A stretch of DNA of 38,787 bases from contig JAADGH010000116.1 in the NCBI GenBank assembly GCA_013152475.1, positions 1 to 38,787 of the forward strand, read 5' to 3'. The first letter of the stretch is position 1; each line of letters starts with the position of its first letter. This stretch comes from Planctomycetota bacterium (lineage in GTDB: Bacteria > Planctomycetota > Brocadiia > JAADGH01). Shown here piece by piece: positions 18,029 through 25,369 of the stretch. Made by a program: the position numbers and the translations under genes. The notes beneath the pieces are model-generated. The model did not search any database and was not told the origin of the DNA. It saw only the letters and a list, made by a program, of their open reading frames with translations.

Positions 18029-18982
18029 ATGAAACGCTCTACGACCACGATCGTCGCGCTCCTCGCCGTCGGGCTGCTCGTCACCCCGGTCCTGGCCGAT
18101 GTGGTCCACCTCAAGGACGGCCGCAAGTTCGAGGGCGAAGTGACGGAAGAGGGGGGCCGCATCATCATCCGGATCGGCAGCATCAAGACCGCCGTCGACA
18201 AAGACCAAGTGGCCCGGATCGAGAGGAGGCCCACGCCGCGGAACGAGTACAAGGAACGGCTCGGCAAGCTCCCCGCAGGCGATCCCGAGGCGCTCTATGA
18301 CCTGGGAATGTGGTGCCTGGACAAGAAGCTCCCCACGCAGGCCAACGACTGCTTTCAGAAGGTCCTCACGCTCAATCCCGGACACCGGGAAGCGCACAGG
18401 CGACTGGGCCACGTCATGCGGGACGGCATCTGGGTGTCGCCATGCCCCGAATGCGGCGGATCGGGCAAGGATAAGTGCCCTGTCTGCAAGGGCCTGGGAA
18501 ATACACGCGTGACATGCACGGAGTGTGTCAAGGGCAAGAAGACCTGCGAGGCCTGCGGCGGGCGCGGGTTCCTCATCTGCGCACAGTGCCGGGGCATGGG
18601 CGGGTTCACCTGCGAGGCCTGCCGAGGCACGGGCGGCTTCTGGGGCAACGAATGGGTCTGGGTCGGCGGCGCATACGTGAACCAGCCGGTATGGCACGGC
18701 TGCCCGGCCTGCGACGGAAAGGGAACGATCGACTGCCCGAACTGCGTCCGCGGCCGCCTCGACTGCAAGCAATGCAAGAACGGCAGATACAAGTGCCCAA
18801 GCTGCGACGGGCACGGCTACACCCGCCCGGCCTGCGCCAATTGCCAGGGCCAGAAGAAGGTGGACTGCGCTCAATGCAAGGGGACGGGAACCATTCCGGT
18901 CTTTCCCCCAAAGTCCCCGCCGAAGGCGCCGCCGCCGCCCCTGCCCCGCCGGGCGAACGAGGCGCCGGCCATCAAGGAGTAG
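18029..18982 (+). CDS. Exported protein with TPR-like linker and 12 DnaJ-type CxxC zinc knuckles
   Basis: 317 residues. The signal peptide is residues 1-23 (MKRSTTTIVALLAVGLLVTP, cleaved after VLA). Residues 24-66 form a small beta domain (VVHLKDGRKFEGEVTEEGG) of the SH3/LSM-like kind often seen at the N-terminus of exported planctomycete-type proteins. Residues 75-130 are a TPR-like helical pair (EALYDLGMWCLDKKLPTQAN). Residues 139-288 hold twelve CxxC motifs, many as CxxCxGxG, the signature of the DnaJ cysteine-rich domain, which normally has four. No J domain is present. A proline-rich tail ends the protein. Each pair of CxxC motifs could hold one zinc, so up to six sites. I set the start at 18029 because the signal peptide begins there and a promoter is just upstream; the longer frame is a shadow of the AsmA-like gene. 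Confidence 0.8.
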   Translation: MKRSTTTIVALLAVGLLVTPVLADVVHLKDGRKFEGEVTEEGGRIIIRIGSIKTAVDKDQVARIERRPTPRNEYKERLGKLPAGDPEALYDLGMWCLDKKLPTQANDCFQKVLTLNPGHREAHRRLGHVMRDGIWVSPCPECGGSGKDKCPVCKGLGNTRVTCTECVKGKKTCEACGGRGFLICAQCRGMGGFTCEACRGTGGFWGNEWVWVGGAYVNQPVWHGCPACDGKGTIDCPNCVRGRLDCKQCKNGRYKCPSCDGHGYTRPACANCQGQKKVDCAQCKGTGTIPVFPPKSPPKAPPPPLPRRANEAPAIKE

Positions 18983-19003
18983 GCTGCGGCGTCGCGTTTT
19001 TTG

Positions 19004-19032
19004 TTGACTTCGCCGTTCACAATATGGATAAT
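19004..19032 (+). promoter_or_regulatory. Candidate promoter for the isomerase-like gene
   Basis: TTGACT (19004-19009), 17-nt spacer, GATAAT (19027-19032), 66 nt before the ATG at 19099. Confidence 0.5.
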
Positions 19033-19098
19033 CCCTCCCACCAAAGACCGTTCGTCTTCACGTAGTCGACGTTTTCACCTTTGCTGGAGATAGAGAAG

Positions 19099-19938
19099 AT
19101 GCCCGATCTCAAGACCGCGATCATGCTGGGCAACCTGAAGATGGACCCCTACGAGGGGATGAAGGTCGTCGCCGATATGGGTGTGCCCGCCATCCACCTG
19201 AGCGCCTCCGGACCCTTCGCCCCGGACAAGCTGGACGCGGCAGGGCGGAAGAAGCTGGTTTCTCACCTGGAATCCTTGGGCCTCGAAATCTCCGCCATCT
19301 CGGCCTGGGGGGGAAATGTGGACCTCGGCGAGGCGGACAAACAGGCGGAAAACGTGGCGGCAGGCAGGAAGCTCCTCGAGCTCAGCAGGGACCTCGGCCC
19401 GGCCATCTGGCAGGCCCATGTGGGCATCATGCCGCATGAGACATCCGATCCCGCATGGCAAATATTCGTGGACTCCTTCAAGCAACTGGCCGAGCACGGC
19501 GAGAAGGTGGGGGCCTGCCTCGCCATCGAGACCGGCCCCGAGCCCCCGGCGGTGCTGAAGCGCCTGATCGAGACGGTGGGCAGCGAGGCAATCCGCGTGA
19601 ACTACGACCCGGCCAATCTTATCCTCTGGCCGGCGCGATACATGAAAGACGCCGGGGAGCCGTACGACAAAGAGAAAGCCACGCGCGAGTATCAGCCCAC
19701 GGAAGGGGTCAAGATCCTGGGCGAGTACATCGTCCACACCCACGCAAAAGATGCTCTGGTGCGCGAAGACGGCCAGCGCCAGGAAGTTCCTCTGGGCACA
19801 GGCTGGGTCGAGTGGCCGCGATACATCGAGTTGTTGAGCGAAGCGGGCTATGACGGTTACTTCGCCATCGAGCGCGAGACGGGCGAGGACCCGGTCGGGG
19901 ACATCCGCAGGGCGGTGGAGTTTCTGAGAGGCCTGTAG
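19099..19938 (+). CDS. Sugar phosphate isomerase/epimerase-like TIM barrel
   Basis: 279 residues of the xylose-isomerase-like AP_endonuc_2 fold. The divalent metal ligands of this superfamily can be seen at the C-ends of strands: CLAIETGPEPP (Glu), NYDPANL (Asp), VHTHAKDAL (His and Asp) and YFAIERETG (Glu). Members isomerise or epimerise ketoses, keto-inositols or related polyols. I prefer the ATG at 19099 (GGAG 9 nt upstream) over an in-frame TTG at 19081. It precedes the DRE-TIM gene by 47 nt and is likely co-transcribed. The minus-strand gene at 23079-23885 is a paralogue sharing the DPANL and H-AKD motifs. Confidence 0.85.
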   Translation: MPDLKTAIMLGNLKMDPYEGMKVVADMGVPAIHLSASGPFAPDKLDAAGRKKLVSHLESLGLEISAISAWGGNVDLGEADKQAENVAAGRKLLELSRDLGPAIWQAHVGIMPHETSDPAWQIFVDSFKQLAEHGEKVGACLAIETGPEPPAVLKRLIETVGSEAIRVNYDPANLILWPARYMKDAGEPYDKEKATREYQPTEGVKILGEYIVHTHAKDALVREDGQRQEVPLGTGWVEWPRYIELLSEAGYDGYFAIERETGEDPVGDIRRAVEFLRGL

Positions 19939-19985
19939 GAACGAAAACAGAGAGACTGTTGTGATCTGCAACAAGGAGGGCGCTT

Positions 19986-21374
19986 ATGCCTGAGGGAAAA
20001 GCAAGAGACATCGTCGAAGTCGAAAAACCACAACTCTACGAAAACATCTTCCCCTACGACACGGTCCCGCGGATCTCCTTCGATGGCAAGATCTATGAAG
20101 AGGTGGATGGCCAGGTCATCGAGTTCGAGCCGAAGGAGGTGGCCGAGCGCGACATTCGCATCAGCGACACCACCTTCCGCGACGGCCAGCAGGCGCGCCC
20201 CCCGTACACCCCCGACCAGATCCAGGCGCTGTATGAGCTCCTGTCCAAGCTGAGCGGGCCGAACGGCGTTATTCTTCACACGGAGTTTTTCCTCTACAGC
20301 GACAAAGACCGAGAGGCCGTGGAGAAGTGCCAGGATCTCGGGCTGGAGTACCCCAAGATCACGGGCTGGATCCGCGCCGATGAGGGCGACTTCGAGCTGG
20401 TCAGGAAGATGGGGCTCGAGGAAACCGGTGTCCTGACGTCCTGCTCGGATTACCACATCTTCTACAAGCTCCGCAAGAACCGGCGCAAGATTCTCGATCA
20501 GTACCTCGGCATCGTCAAGACGGCCCTCGACTCCGGCGTGCGGGTCAGGTGTCATCTCGAGGACGTCACTCGCGCGGACATCGACGGTTTCGTCGTGCCG
20601 TTCATTCAACAGCTCATGGAGCTGGGCGACGAGGTGCCGAAGAACCTGAAACCCAAGGTCCGGCTCTGCGACACCATGGGCTTCGGGGTCTCCTATCCCG
20701 GCGCCATGCTCCCCCGCAGCATTCCCAAGTTGATCTACAAGATACGGCACGAGGCCGGCGTCCCCTCCCACCGCATCGAATGGCACGGGCACAACGACTT
20801 CCACAAGGTCCACATCAACGGCGCTACCGCCTGGGTCTACGGATGCGACGTGGTCAATGCCACACTGATGGGCTACGGCGAGCGAACCGGCAACCCGCCG
20901 CTCGAAGGCGCCGTGATGGAGTACATCGCCCTGAAGGGCACCGCCAACGGCATGGACACGACAGTGATCACCGAGATCGCCGAGTACTTCCAGGAGGTTA
21001 TCGACGCCCATATCCCCAGCAACTATCCCTTCGTCGGGAACGACTTCAACCTGACCCGCGCCGGAATTCATGCCGACGGCCTGACCCGGGACGAGCGGAT
21101 CTACAACATCTTCGACACCGCGAAGCTCCTCGGCGTCCCGCCACGCGTCGCCATCACCGACAAGTCCGGCGTCGACGGGGTGTGCCTATGGGTCAACAAC
21201 TTCCTCGGCCTCCACGGTAACGAGCGCATCGGCAAGACGAAGGTGCACAGGATCGCCCGGTGGGTCATGGACCAGTACGACGTTCACCACCGCATCACAG
21301 CGGTCTCCGAGCGCGAGATGGAGGAGCAGGTCAAGCAGCACCTGCCGGAGCACTACGAGAAGATGAAGCGGTAG
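19986..21374 (+). CDS. DRE-TIM metallolyase-superfamily enzyme (isopropylmalate/homocitrate synthase-like)
   Basis: 462 residues. ISDTTFRDGQQARPPYTPDQ (about residues 59-78) is the DRE-TIM active-site opening with the R-D-x-Q pattern. VRCHLEDVTRAD, KVRLCDTMG, WHGHNDFHKVHINGATAWVY (the HxH metal motif) and the GYGERTGNPPLEG glycine loop follow in the standard order. AGIHADGLTRDERIY is the late helix motif. The C-terminal LeuA regulatory domain is missing, so it is not a standard 2-isopropylmalate synthase. It may be a Claisen-type condensing enzyme or a lyase on a ketoacid. AAGGAGG lies 8 nt before the ATG. It ends 6 nt from the convergent PilZ gene. Confidence 0.8.
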   Translation: MPEGKARDIVEVEKPQLYENIFPYDTVPRISFDGKIYEEVDGQVIEFEPKEVAERDIRISDTTFRDGQQARPPYTPDQIQALYELLSKLSGPNGVILHTEFFLYSDKDREAVEKCQDLGLEYPKITGWIRADEGDFELVRKMGLEETGVLTSCSDYHIFYKLRKNRRKILDQYLGIVKTALDSGVRVRCHLEDVTRADIDGFVVPFIQQLMELGDEVPKNLKPKVRLCDTMGFGVSYPGAMLPRSIPKLIYKIRHEAGVPSHRIEWHGHNDFHKVHINGATAWVYGCDVVNATLMGYGERTGNPPLEGAVMEYIALKGTANGMDTTVITEIAEYFQEVIDAHIPSNYPFVGNDFNLTRAGIHADGLTRDERIYNIFDTAKLLGVPPRVAITDKSGVDGVCLWVNNFLGLHGNERIGKTKVHRIARWVMDQYDVHHRITAVSEREMEEQVKQHLPEHYEKMKR

Positions 21375-21380
21375 GCCGCA

Positions 21381-21818
21381 TCAAGGAAAGAGCGTGAGCA
21401 GGAGTTCATAGTCCCCCTCGCTGATGTCGAGGAACTTGACCCCGCTCTCGAATGTGCCGTCCCTCAGCTCGCGGCAGTGGATCACCTCGCCGAGGGCATA
21501 GATCGCCCGTTCATTGCGGATATGAATGTCGAGCATCAAGAGGTCGCCCACCTGGAGCGCGTCAGAGGTCTTGAGCGCGACCCCATGTGTCGCTACATTC
21601 AGGCTGATGGCCACGCGCCGCTTTGCCAGCGTCTCCTTCTTGTCGTTGACCAGTGTGTAGCCGATGCTGTGGATCGAATCATGCCGGTCCATCCTCCTCG
21701 GCCCAGGCTCCGCCCGGCTCTTGCGGCCGCGCGCATCAGGCTCATGCAGCTTGTCCAGGATGTCCTCGGCCGAGTCCAGGAAGTCCGGCCTCGGGGGGCG
21801 GTTGTCGTCCTTATCCAT
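21381..21818 (-). CDS. PilZ-domain protein
   Basis: 145 residues. After a charged 45-residue N-terminus comes the PilZ barrel: the basic stretch around RRMDRHDS and KRRVAISLN, followed by NVATHGVAL. The latter is a slightly altered form of the (D/N)xSxxG c-di-GMP motif, with Ala in place of Ser. The strands LQVGDLLMLDIHI, YALGEVIHC and ESGVKFLDI complete the domain. PilZ domains bind cyclic di-GMP or act as protein partners. The altered motif leaves nucleotide binding uncertain. Its ATG overlaps the end of the ceramidase-like gene by 8 nt, so it is translated as the last gene of that operon. Confidence 0.8.
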   Translation of the reverse strand: MDKDDNRPPRPDFLDSAEDILDKLHEPDARGRKSRAEPGPRRMDRHDSIHSIGYTLVNDKKETLAKRRVAISLNVATHGVALKTSDALQVGDLLMLDIHIRNERAIYALGEVIHCRELRDGTFESGVKFLDISEGDYELLLTLFP

Positions 21819-23070
21819 CGCCGGCGACCTCGTGCAGCAGCTTCACACACCTGTCCCGAACGATCTCCCCCGCCTCCGGCCCCACCTTGCTCGACCGGGC
21901 ATCGAGCACTTCATATCCCCCCTCCTCAAACGCAACGCGCGTCGGGACATACCCGACATAGTCGTTGGCCAGCTCCACCACATACGTCCGCTCGAAGGGC
22001 GACCGCTCCTTGATCTCTCGCCCGATCTCGACGAACAACTCCCCCGGCGTCGCGGCAAAGGCCGTGTCGTTGATGGCCAGGACCTGCACCGACGTCTCCA
22101 CCGACGTGTCGCCCGCCTCGTGCAGTTTCTGCCACTCTTCCGTGAAGACATCCTCCCCCTCCGGCCAGTCGCGCCGGATGGCTTCGGTGCGGCAGCGCGA
22201 GAAGTCCCGTAGCGGCAACTCCACGCTGACCTTTTTTGCCCGAAGGGCCACGTCCGAGGTGGTCTCGATCTTCGGGATCACCCGCAGAATCTCATCCGAC
22301 AGCGCCCGGGCGATGGGGTCGGGCTTGCCGACGGGATTGATGTTGCCACATGCCCCCGGCGTGTACGAGGTCATGCCGCCGATCTCCCCCTCGACGATCT
22401 TTGCCACCCTTGACGGGTAGGACCCATCGATCAACGCCCGGTCGTCGTGACAATTCGCATGAAGCGTGTAGTTGAAGATGACCGACACGGCGTTCCCCTC
22501 CATGTCCCGCGTCAACATGACGCCGAGCTCCGGGTCGATTTCGCCGACCGGCCCCACGACCTCGTCGGGGTCCAGCTTCATCCACGTGTTCCGCACATGC
22601 CCTGCCTTGAGCTTCACCCGCCGGTAGTGGCTGGACGTCTCCTCCTTTCCGGAGGCCGAGCCGACCTGCGCCGCCACAAGATTCTGCTGTGCAATGGCCG
22701 CCGAATCGGCGATGTAGCGCGACAGGATCGCAAGGTATTCCTGGTCGCGATCCTCTTCCTTGCCGAAGACAGGGCTCGTATATGGCCCGGCATGGGTGTG
22801 CGATGCCGTGACCATCACATTCTCCGGCGGGATGCCCGTTCGTTCCTCGATGAGGGCCGTTGCCTTATCGACGTAATCCCTCCCGAGAACGCACAGGTCA
22901 ACGGCGATGAGGCAGATCGCTGTTTCACCATTGTCAAACACCGTCGCCTTCGCGTAGAGGTTTGTCTGGATGCCCGTGGACTTCCTCGCCCGAAGCCCAC
23001 CCGCCAGGCTCACCCCGATGGGTGGCGTGATGTCAATGACTCCCGTGCCGACTTTGAGCGTGCCTGCCAT
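21811..23070 (-). CDS. Neutral-ceramidase-like hydrolase, cytoplasmic
   Basis: 419 residues matching the catalytic domain of neutral/alkaline non-lysosomal ceramidases: VGTGVIDITPPIGVSLAG at the N-terminus, MVTASHTHAGPYTS (zinc-binding HTH) and FNYTLHANCHDD (further His ligand). In true ceramidases the nucleophile is the Ser of the GNLSPN-type motif; here the equivalent stretch reads ACGNINPVG, with Asn in place of Ser. There is no signal peptide and no C-terminal Ig-like domain, so it is shorter than the secreted enzymes and probably not a ceramidase in function. Its ribosome site TAGGAGA overlaps the stop of the isomerase-like gene 8 nt upstream. Confidence 0.8.
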   Translation of the reverse strand: MAGTLKVGTGVIDITPPIGVSLAGGLRARKSTGIQTNLYAKATVFDNGETAICLIAVDLCVLGRDYVDKATALIEERTGIPPENVMVTASHTHAGPYTSPVFGKEEDRDQEYLAILSRYIADSAAIAQQNLVAAQVGSASGKEETSSHYRRVKLKAGHVRNTWMKLDPDEVVGPVGEIDPELGVMLTRDMEGNAVSVIFNYTLHANCHDDRALIDGSYPSRVAKIVEGEIGGMTSYTPGACGNINPVGKPDPIARALSDEILRVIPKIETTSDVALRAKKVSVELPLRDFSRCRTEAIRRDWPEGEDVFTEEWQKLHEAGDTSVETSVQVLAINDTAFAATPGELFVEIGREIKERSPFERTYVVELANDYVGYVPTRVAFEEGGYEVLDARSSKVGPEAGEIVRDRCVKLLHEVAGDG

Positions 23071-23078
23071 GTCGTCTC

Positions 23079-23885
23079 CTACAGATACAGCCGCAGATGC
23101 TCAAGCGCCTGCTTGTAGTTGCTCGGGTTCACATACTCGATCACCAGCGGGATGTCCGGGCAGTACTGCCTGCACAGCGCCACGAACTTCGCATAGTCCA
23201 GGTCGCCCTCTCCCGCAGGGACGCCGGGGGTGATGTGCAGCTTCCGGTCCTTGGCGTGCAGTGCCTTGACGTAGGGGACCAGGGCATTGAACATCTCGTC
23301 GAGGGAGTTGTGCGGCAGCAGGTTGGCCGGGTCGAGCTGGACGCGAACACGCGGGTGGTTGATCTCCTCGATAAAATCGCACACGCCCTTGGCGGTCGCC
23401 AGAAGGTCATGGAAGAACGGCTCAAAGACGATCGTAACGCCGTACTTCTCCGCCTGCTCGATCAGCTTCTTCGTCGATTCGACAAGCCGGGGGTATGCCT
23501 CATCGGCGAGGCTCGCGCCAAGGTCATTCTGCACCTTGCCGCATTCGGTGGCGAGCATGGAGATGCCCATGTCCGTCGCCACGCGCATCATCTCGGTGAA
23601 GTAGTTGATGTTCTCCTGCCGCTCGTCATCGTCCGGCTCGATGAGGTTCGTGTAAACGCCGATGGACGGGATGTCGATGCCCTTGCTCCGGTAGGCGTCG
23701 GCGATGCGCTTGCACTCGTCCGTCGTCAGGCCGGTGACGTCGGCGCGCTTGTTGTAGGCAAAATACTTCGAGTCTTTCTGCGCGAGAAAGAGCTGAACGC
23801 AATCCAAATTCTCCTCGGCGGCCAGCGCCGCCATTTCCTCATTGGTCAAATCACCGAACCCGAGTGTGGCCAAGCCGATCTTCAT
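23079..23885 (-). CDS. Sugar phosphate isomerase/epimerase-like TIM barrel (second copy)
   Basis: 268 residues from MKIGLATLGFGDL. It has the AP_endonuc_2 fold with ligands VFEPFFHDL (Glu), VQLDPANLL (Asp), KALHAKDRK (His) and PLVIEYVNP (Glu). I chose the ATG at 23885 because it begins the conserved first strand; the longer in-frame extension to 23945 covers the -10 box. It is the first gene of a three-gene operon with the ceramidase-like and PilZ genes (gap 8 nt, then overlap 8 nt). It probably acts on a free or phosphorylated sugar or inositol derivative. It is a diverged paralogue of the 19099 gene. Confidence 0.85.
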   Translation of the reverse strand: MKIGLATLGFGDLTNEEMAALAAEENLDCVQLFLAQKDSKYFAYNKRADVTGLTTDECKRIADAYRSKGIDIPSIGVYTNLIEPDDDERQENINYFTEMMRVATDMGISMLATECGKVQNDLGASLADEAYPRLVESTKKLIEQAEKYGVTIVFEPFFHDLLATAKGVCDFIEEINHPRVRVQLDPANLLPHNSLDEMFNALVPYVKALHAKDRKLHITPGVPAGEGDLDYAKFVALCRQYCPDIPLVIEYVNPSNYKQALEHLRLYL

Positions 23886-23954
23886 TTCGATCCCTTTCTC
23901 AGATGTCTCTATTCCGAACCACATATCCCGATCCCGCCCCGGCACAAGCAGCGT

Positions 23955-23963
23955 ATTATATCA
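23955..23963 (-). promoter_or_regulatory. Extended -10 promoter of the isomerase/ceramidase/PilZ operon
   Basis: On the minus strand the sequence reads TGATATAAT: a perfect TATAAT (23960-23955) with the TGn extension (23963-23961). There is no good -35 box at 17 nt. It is about 70 nt upstream of the ATG at 23885. Confidence 0.55.
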
Positions 23964-24013
23964 AAAACGGGCGCCAATTCTACCCCCAAGGCAGATATTC
24001 CCTGCCTCTTGTC

Positions 24014-24041
24014 TTGACACAACAGATTTCTCTGGTAAGCT
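24014..24041 (+). promoter_or_regulatory. Candidate promoter for the nitroreductase-fusion gene
   Basis: Perfect TTGACA (24014-24019), 16-nt spacer, TAAGCT (24036-24041) with an upstream TGG that makes it extended -10-like. It ends 32 nt before the ATG at 24074 and is divergent from the promoter at 23955. Confidence 0.5.
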
Positions 24042-24073
24042 TATTGCATCCTAAGTCGAAGAAGGAAAAAGGG

Positions 24074-25369
24074 ATGGACGCGCTCGAAACGCGCCGCAGC
24101 ATCCGAAAATACAAACCCGACATCCCCAGCGACGACGAGATTCGCGAAGTCGTCCGCGCGGCGACGCATGCGCCCTCGGCCTGCAACCTGCAAGTGGCCG
24201 AGTTCATCTACGTCAGTGATCCGGAGATCATGCAGCAGCTCGCCAAGGTCGCCACCGGAAAGGTGACGTGGGCCCCAGCGTGCCTGATCGGAATCTACGA
24301 CTCCCGCTTCGTCCGCGAACGATCGGCCCACCTGCAGAGCCTGTCCGCCGCCGTGGAGAACATGCTCCTCAAGGCGACCGAGATCGGCCTCGGCACGTGC
24401 TGGATGGCGGGTTTCGTCGGGGACGATAAAATCCGCCGAGTCCTCTCGATCCCGGCCCACTTCGAAATCGCGTGCATCGTCTTGATCGGGTACCCCGATG
24501 AGGAACCGCCCCGGCCCTACAAGTCGCCGGTCGAGCAGATTCTTCATTTTAACAAATACGAAAGACAGCGCCCCCACCTGAACCTGAGCATTGACCCAAA
24601 GCACTGGGCGCCCGAGGAGGTGGCGGAGTACCGCCGCCGCATCTTCTCCGTCTACAACAAGCGCGCCGAGCTGGGAATCCTCAGCGACACCCAGTTCGAC
24701 CGGCTCTGGCGCGAAATCGAGACGCTCCTGACGCCCGTCATGCCGCGAGAGGGACATATCTGCGAGGTCCATGCCTGGGACCTGCGGCCCGTGGAGCGAC
24801 TCGTCCAGGCCCTGCCGGCCGGGGTCGGGCGCGTGACCGTCGCCGATTCCATCGAGGAGAACCTGCGTGTCGCGAAGGAACTCTTTCCAGACTGCGCAAC
24901 CGCTGCCATCGGTCCCGACTACACGTTCGACCTCGACGACGACTCCATCGACCTGGCCCTCCTGATCAACAAACTCGAATTCGACCCACGACCCGGGCCG
25001 CTCCTGGAGAAGCTCGCCCCAAAGATCAAGAAGGGCGGCAAAGTGCTCGTGGCGGCCCTCGGTCGCGGCTCGTTGTACCACCGTCTGATCGGTCTGCGCT
25101 TCGCGCTGGTCCGCATCCGCGATGTGTATGAGCACAACCCCTTCTACAAAATCGGGCCATTCTCTTTTGTTCGCGAACGCGAACTCGGCGACCTGCTCAC
25201 CCATCACGGCCTGCGCCCGATCGAGGTCCGCTCCTGCGACGTCGGCCTGTACCGGGAGGAGACCCAGGCCCCCCGGCGCGGCCGGTTCTTCGGAATCATG
25301 AAATTTTTTGTCGAGCTCGTCCCGGTCAAGAGCAAAGAGTGCATCCTGATCCTGGCGGAGAAGTCATGA
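24074..25369 (+). CDS. Nitroreductase fused to a methyltransferase-like domain
   Basis: 431 residues. Residues 1-160 are a nitroreductase: ETRRSIRKYKPDIPSDDEIR and APSACNLQ bind FMN phosphate and ring, and GLGTCWMAGF closes the domain. Residues 165-225 are a helical linker. Residues 228-395 look like a class I methyltransferase fold: an acidic residue after strand 2 (VTVADSIEENLRVAKELFP), DLDDDSIDLALLINKLEF, then LLEKLAPKIKKGGKVLVAAL. The glycine-rich SAM motif I (GxGxG) is not visible; its place reads ICEVHAWDLRP. SAM binding is therefore doubtful. AAGGAAAAAGGG precedes the ATG at 24074; the frame upstream of it is shadow. The stop overlaps the next start as ATGA (25366-25369). Confidence 0.8.
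   Translation: MDALETRRSIRKYKPDIPSDDEIREVVRAATHAPSACNLQVAEFIYVSDPEIMQQLAKVATGKVTWAPACLIGIYDSRFVRERSAHLQSLSAAVENMLLKATEIGLGTCWMAGFVGDDKIRRVLSIPAHFEIACIVLIGYPDEEPPRPYKSPVEQILHFNKYERQRPHLNLSIDPKHWAPEEVAEYRRRIFSVYNKRAELGILSDTQFDRLWREIETLLTPVMPREGHICEVHAWDLRPVERLVQALPAGVGRVTVADSIEENLRVAKELFPDCATAAIGPDYTFDLDDDSIDLALLINKLEFDPRPGPLLEKLAPKIKKGGKVLVAALGRGSLYHRLIGLRFALVRIRDVYEHNPFYKIGPFSFVRERELGDLLTHHGLRPIEVRSCDVGLYREETQAPRRGRFFGIMKFFVELVPVKSKECILILAEKS

Noticed and set aside
19081..19098. TTG start 18 nt upstream of the isomerase-like ATG
   Set aside because: The GGAG ribosome site lies inside this stretch and is correctly spaced for the ATG at 19099.
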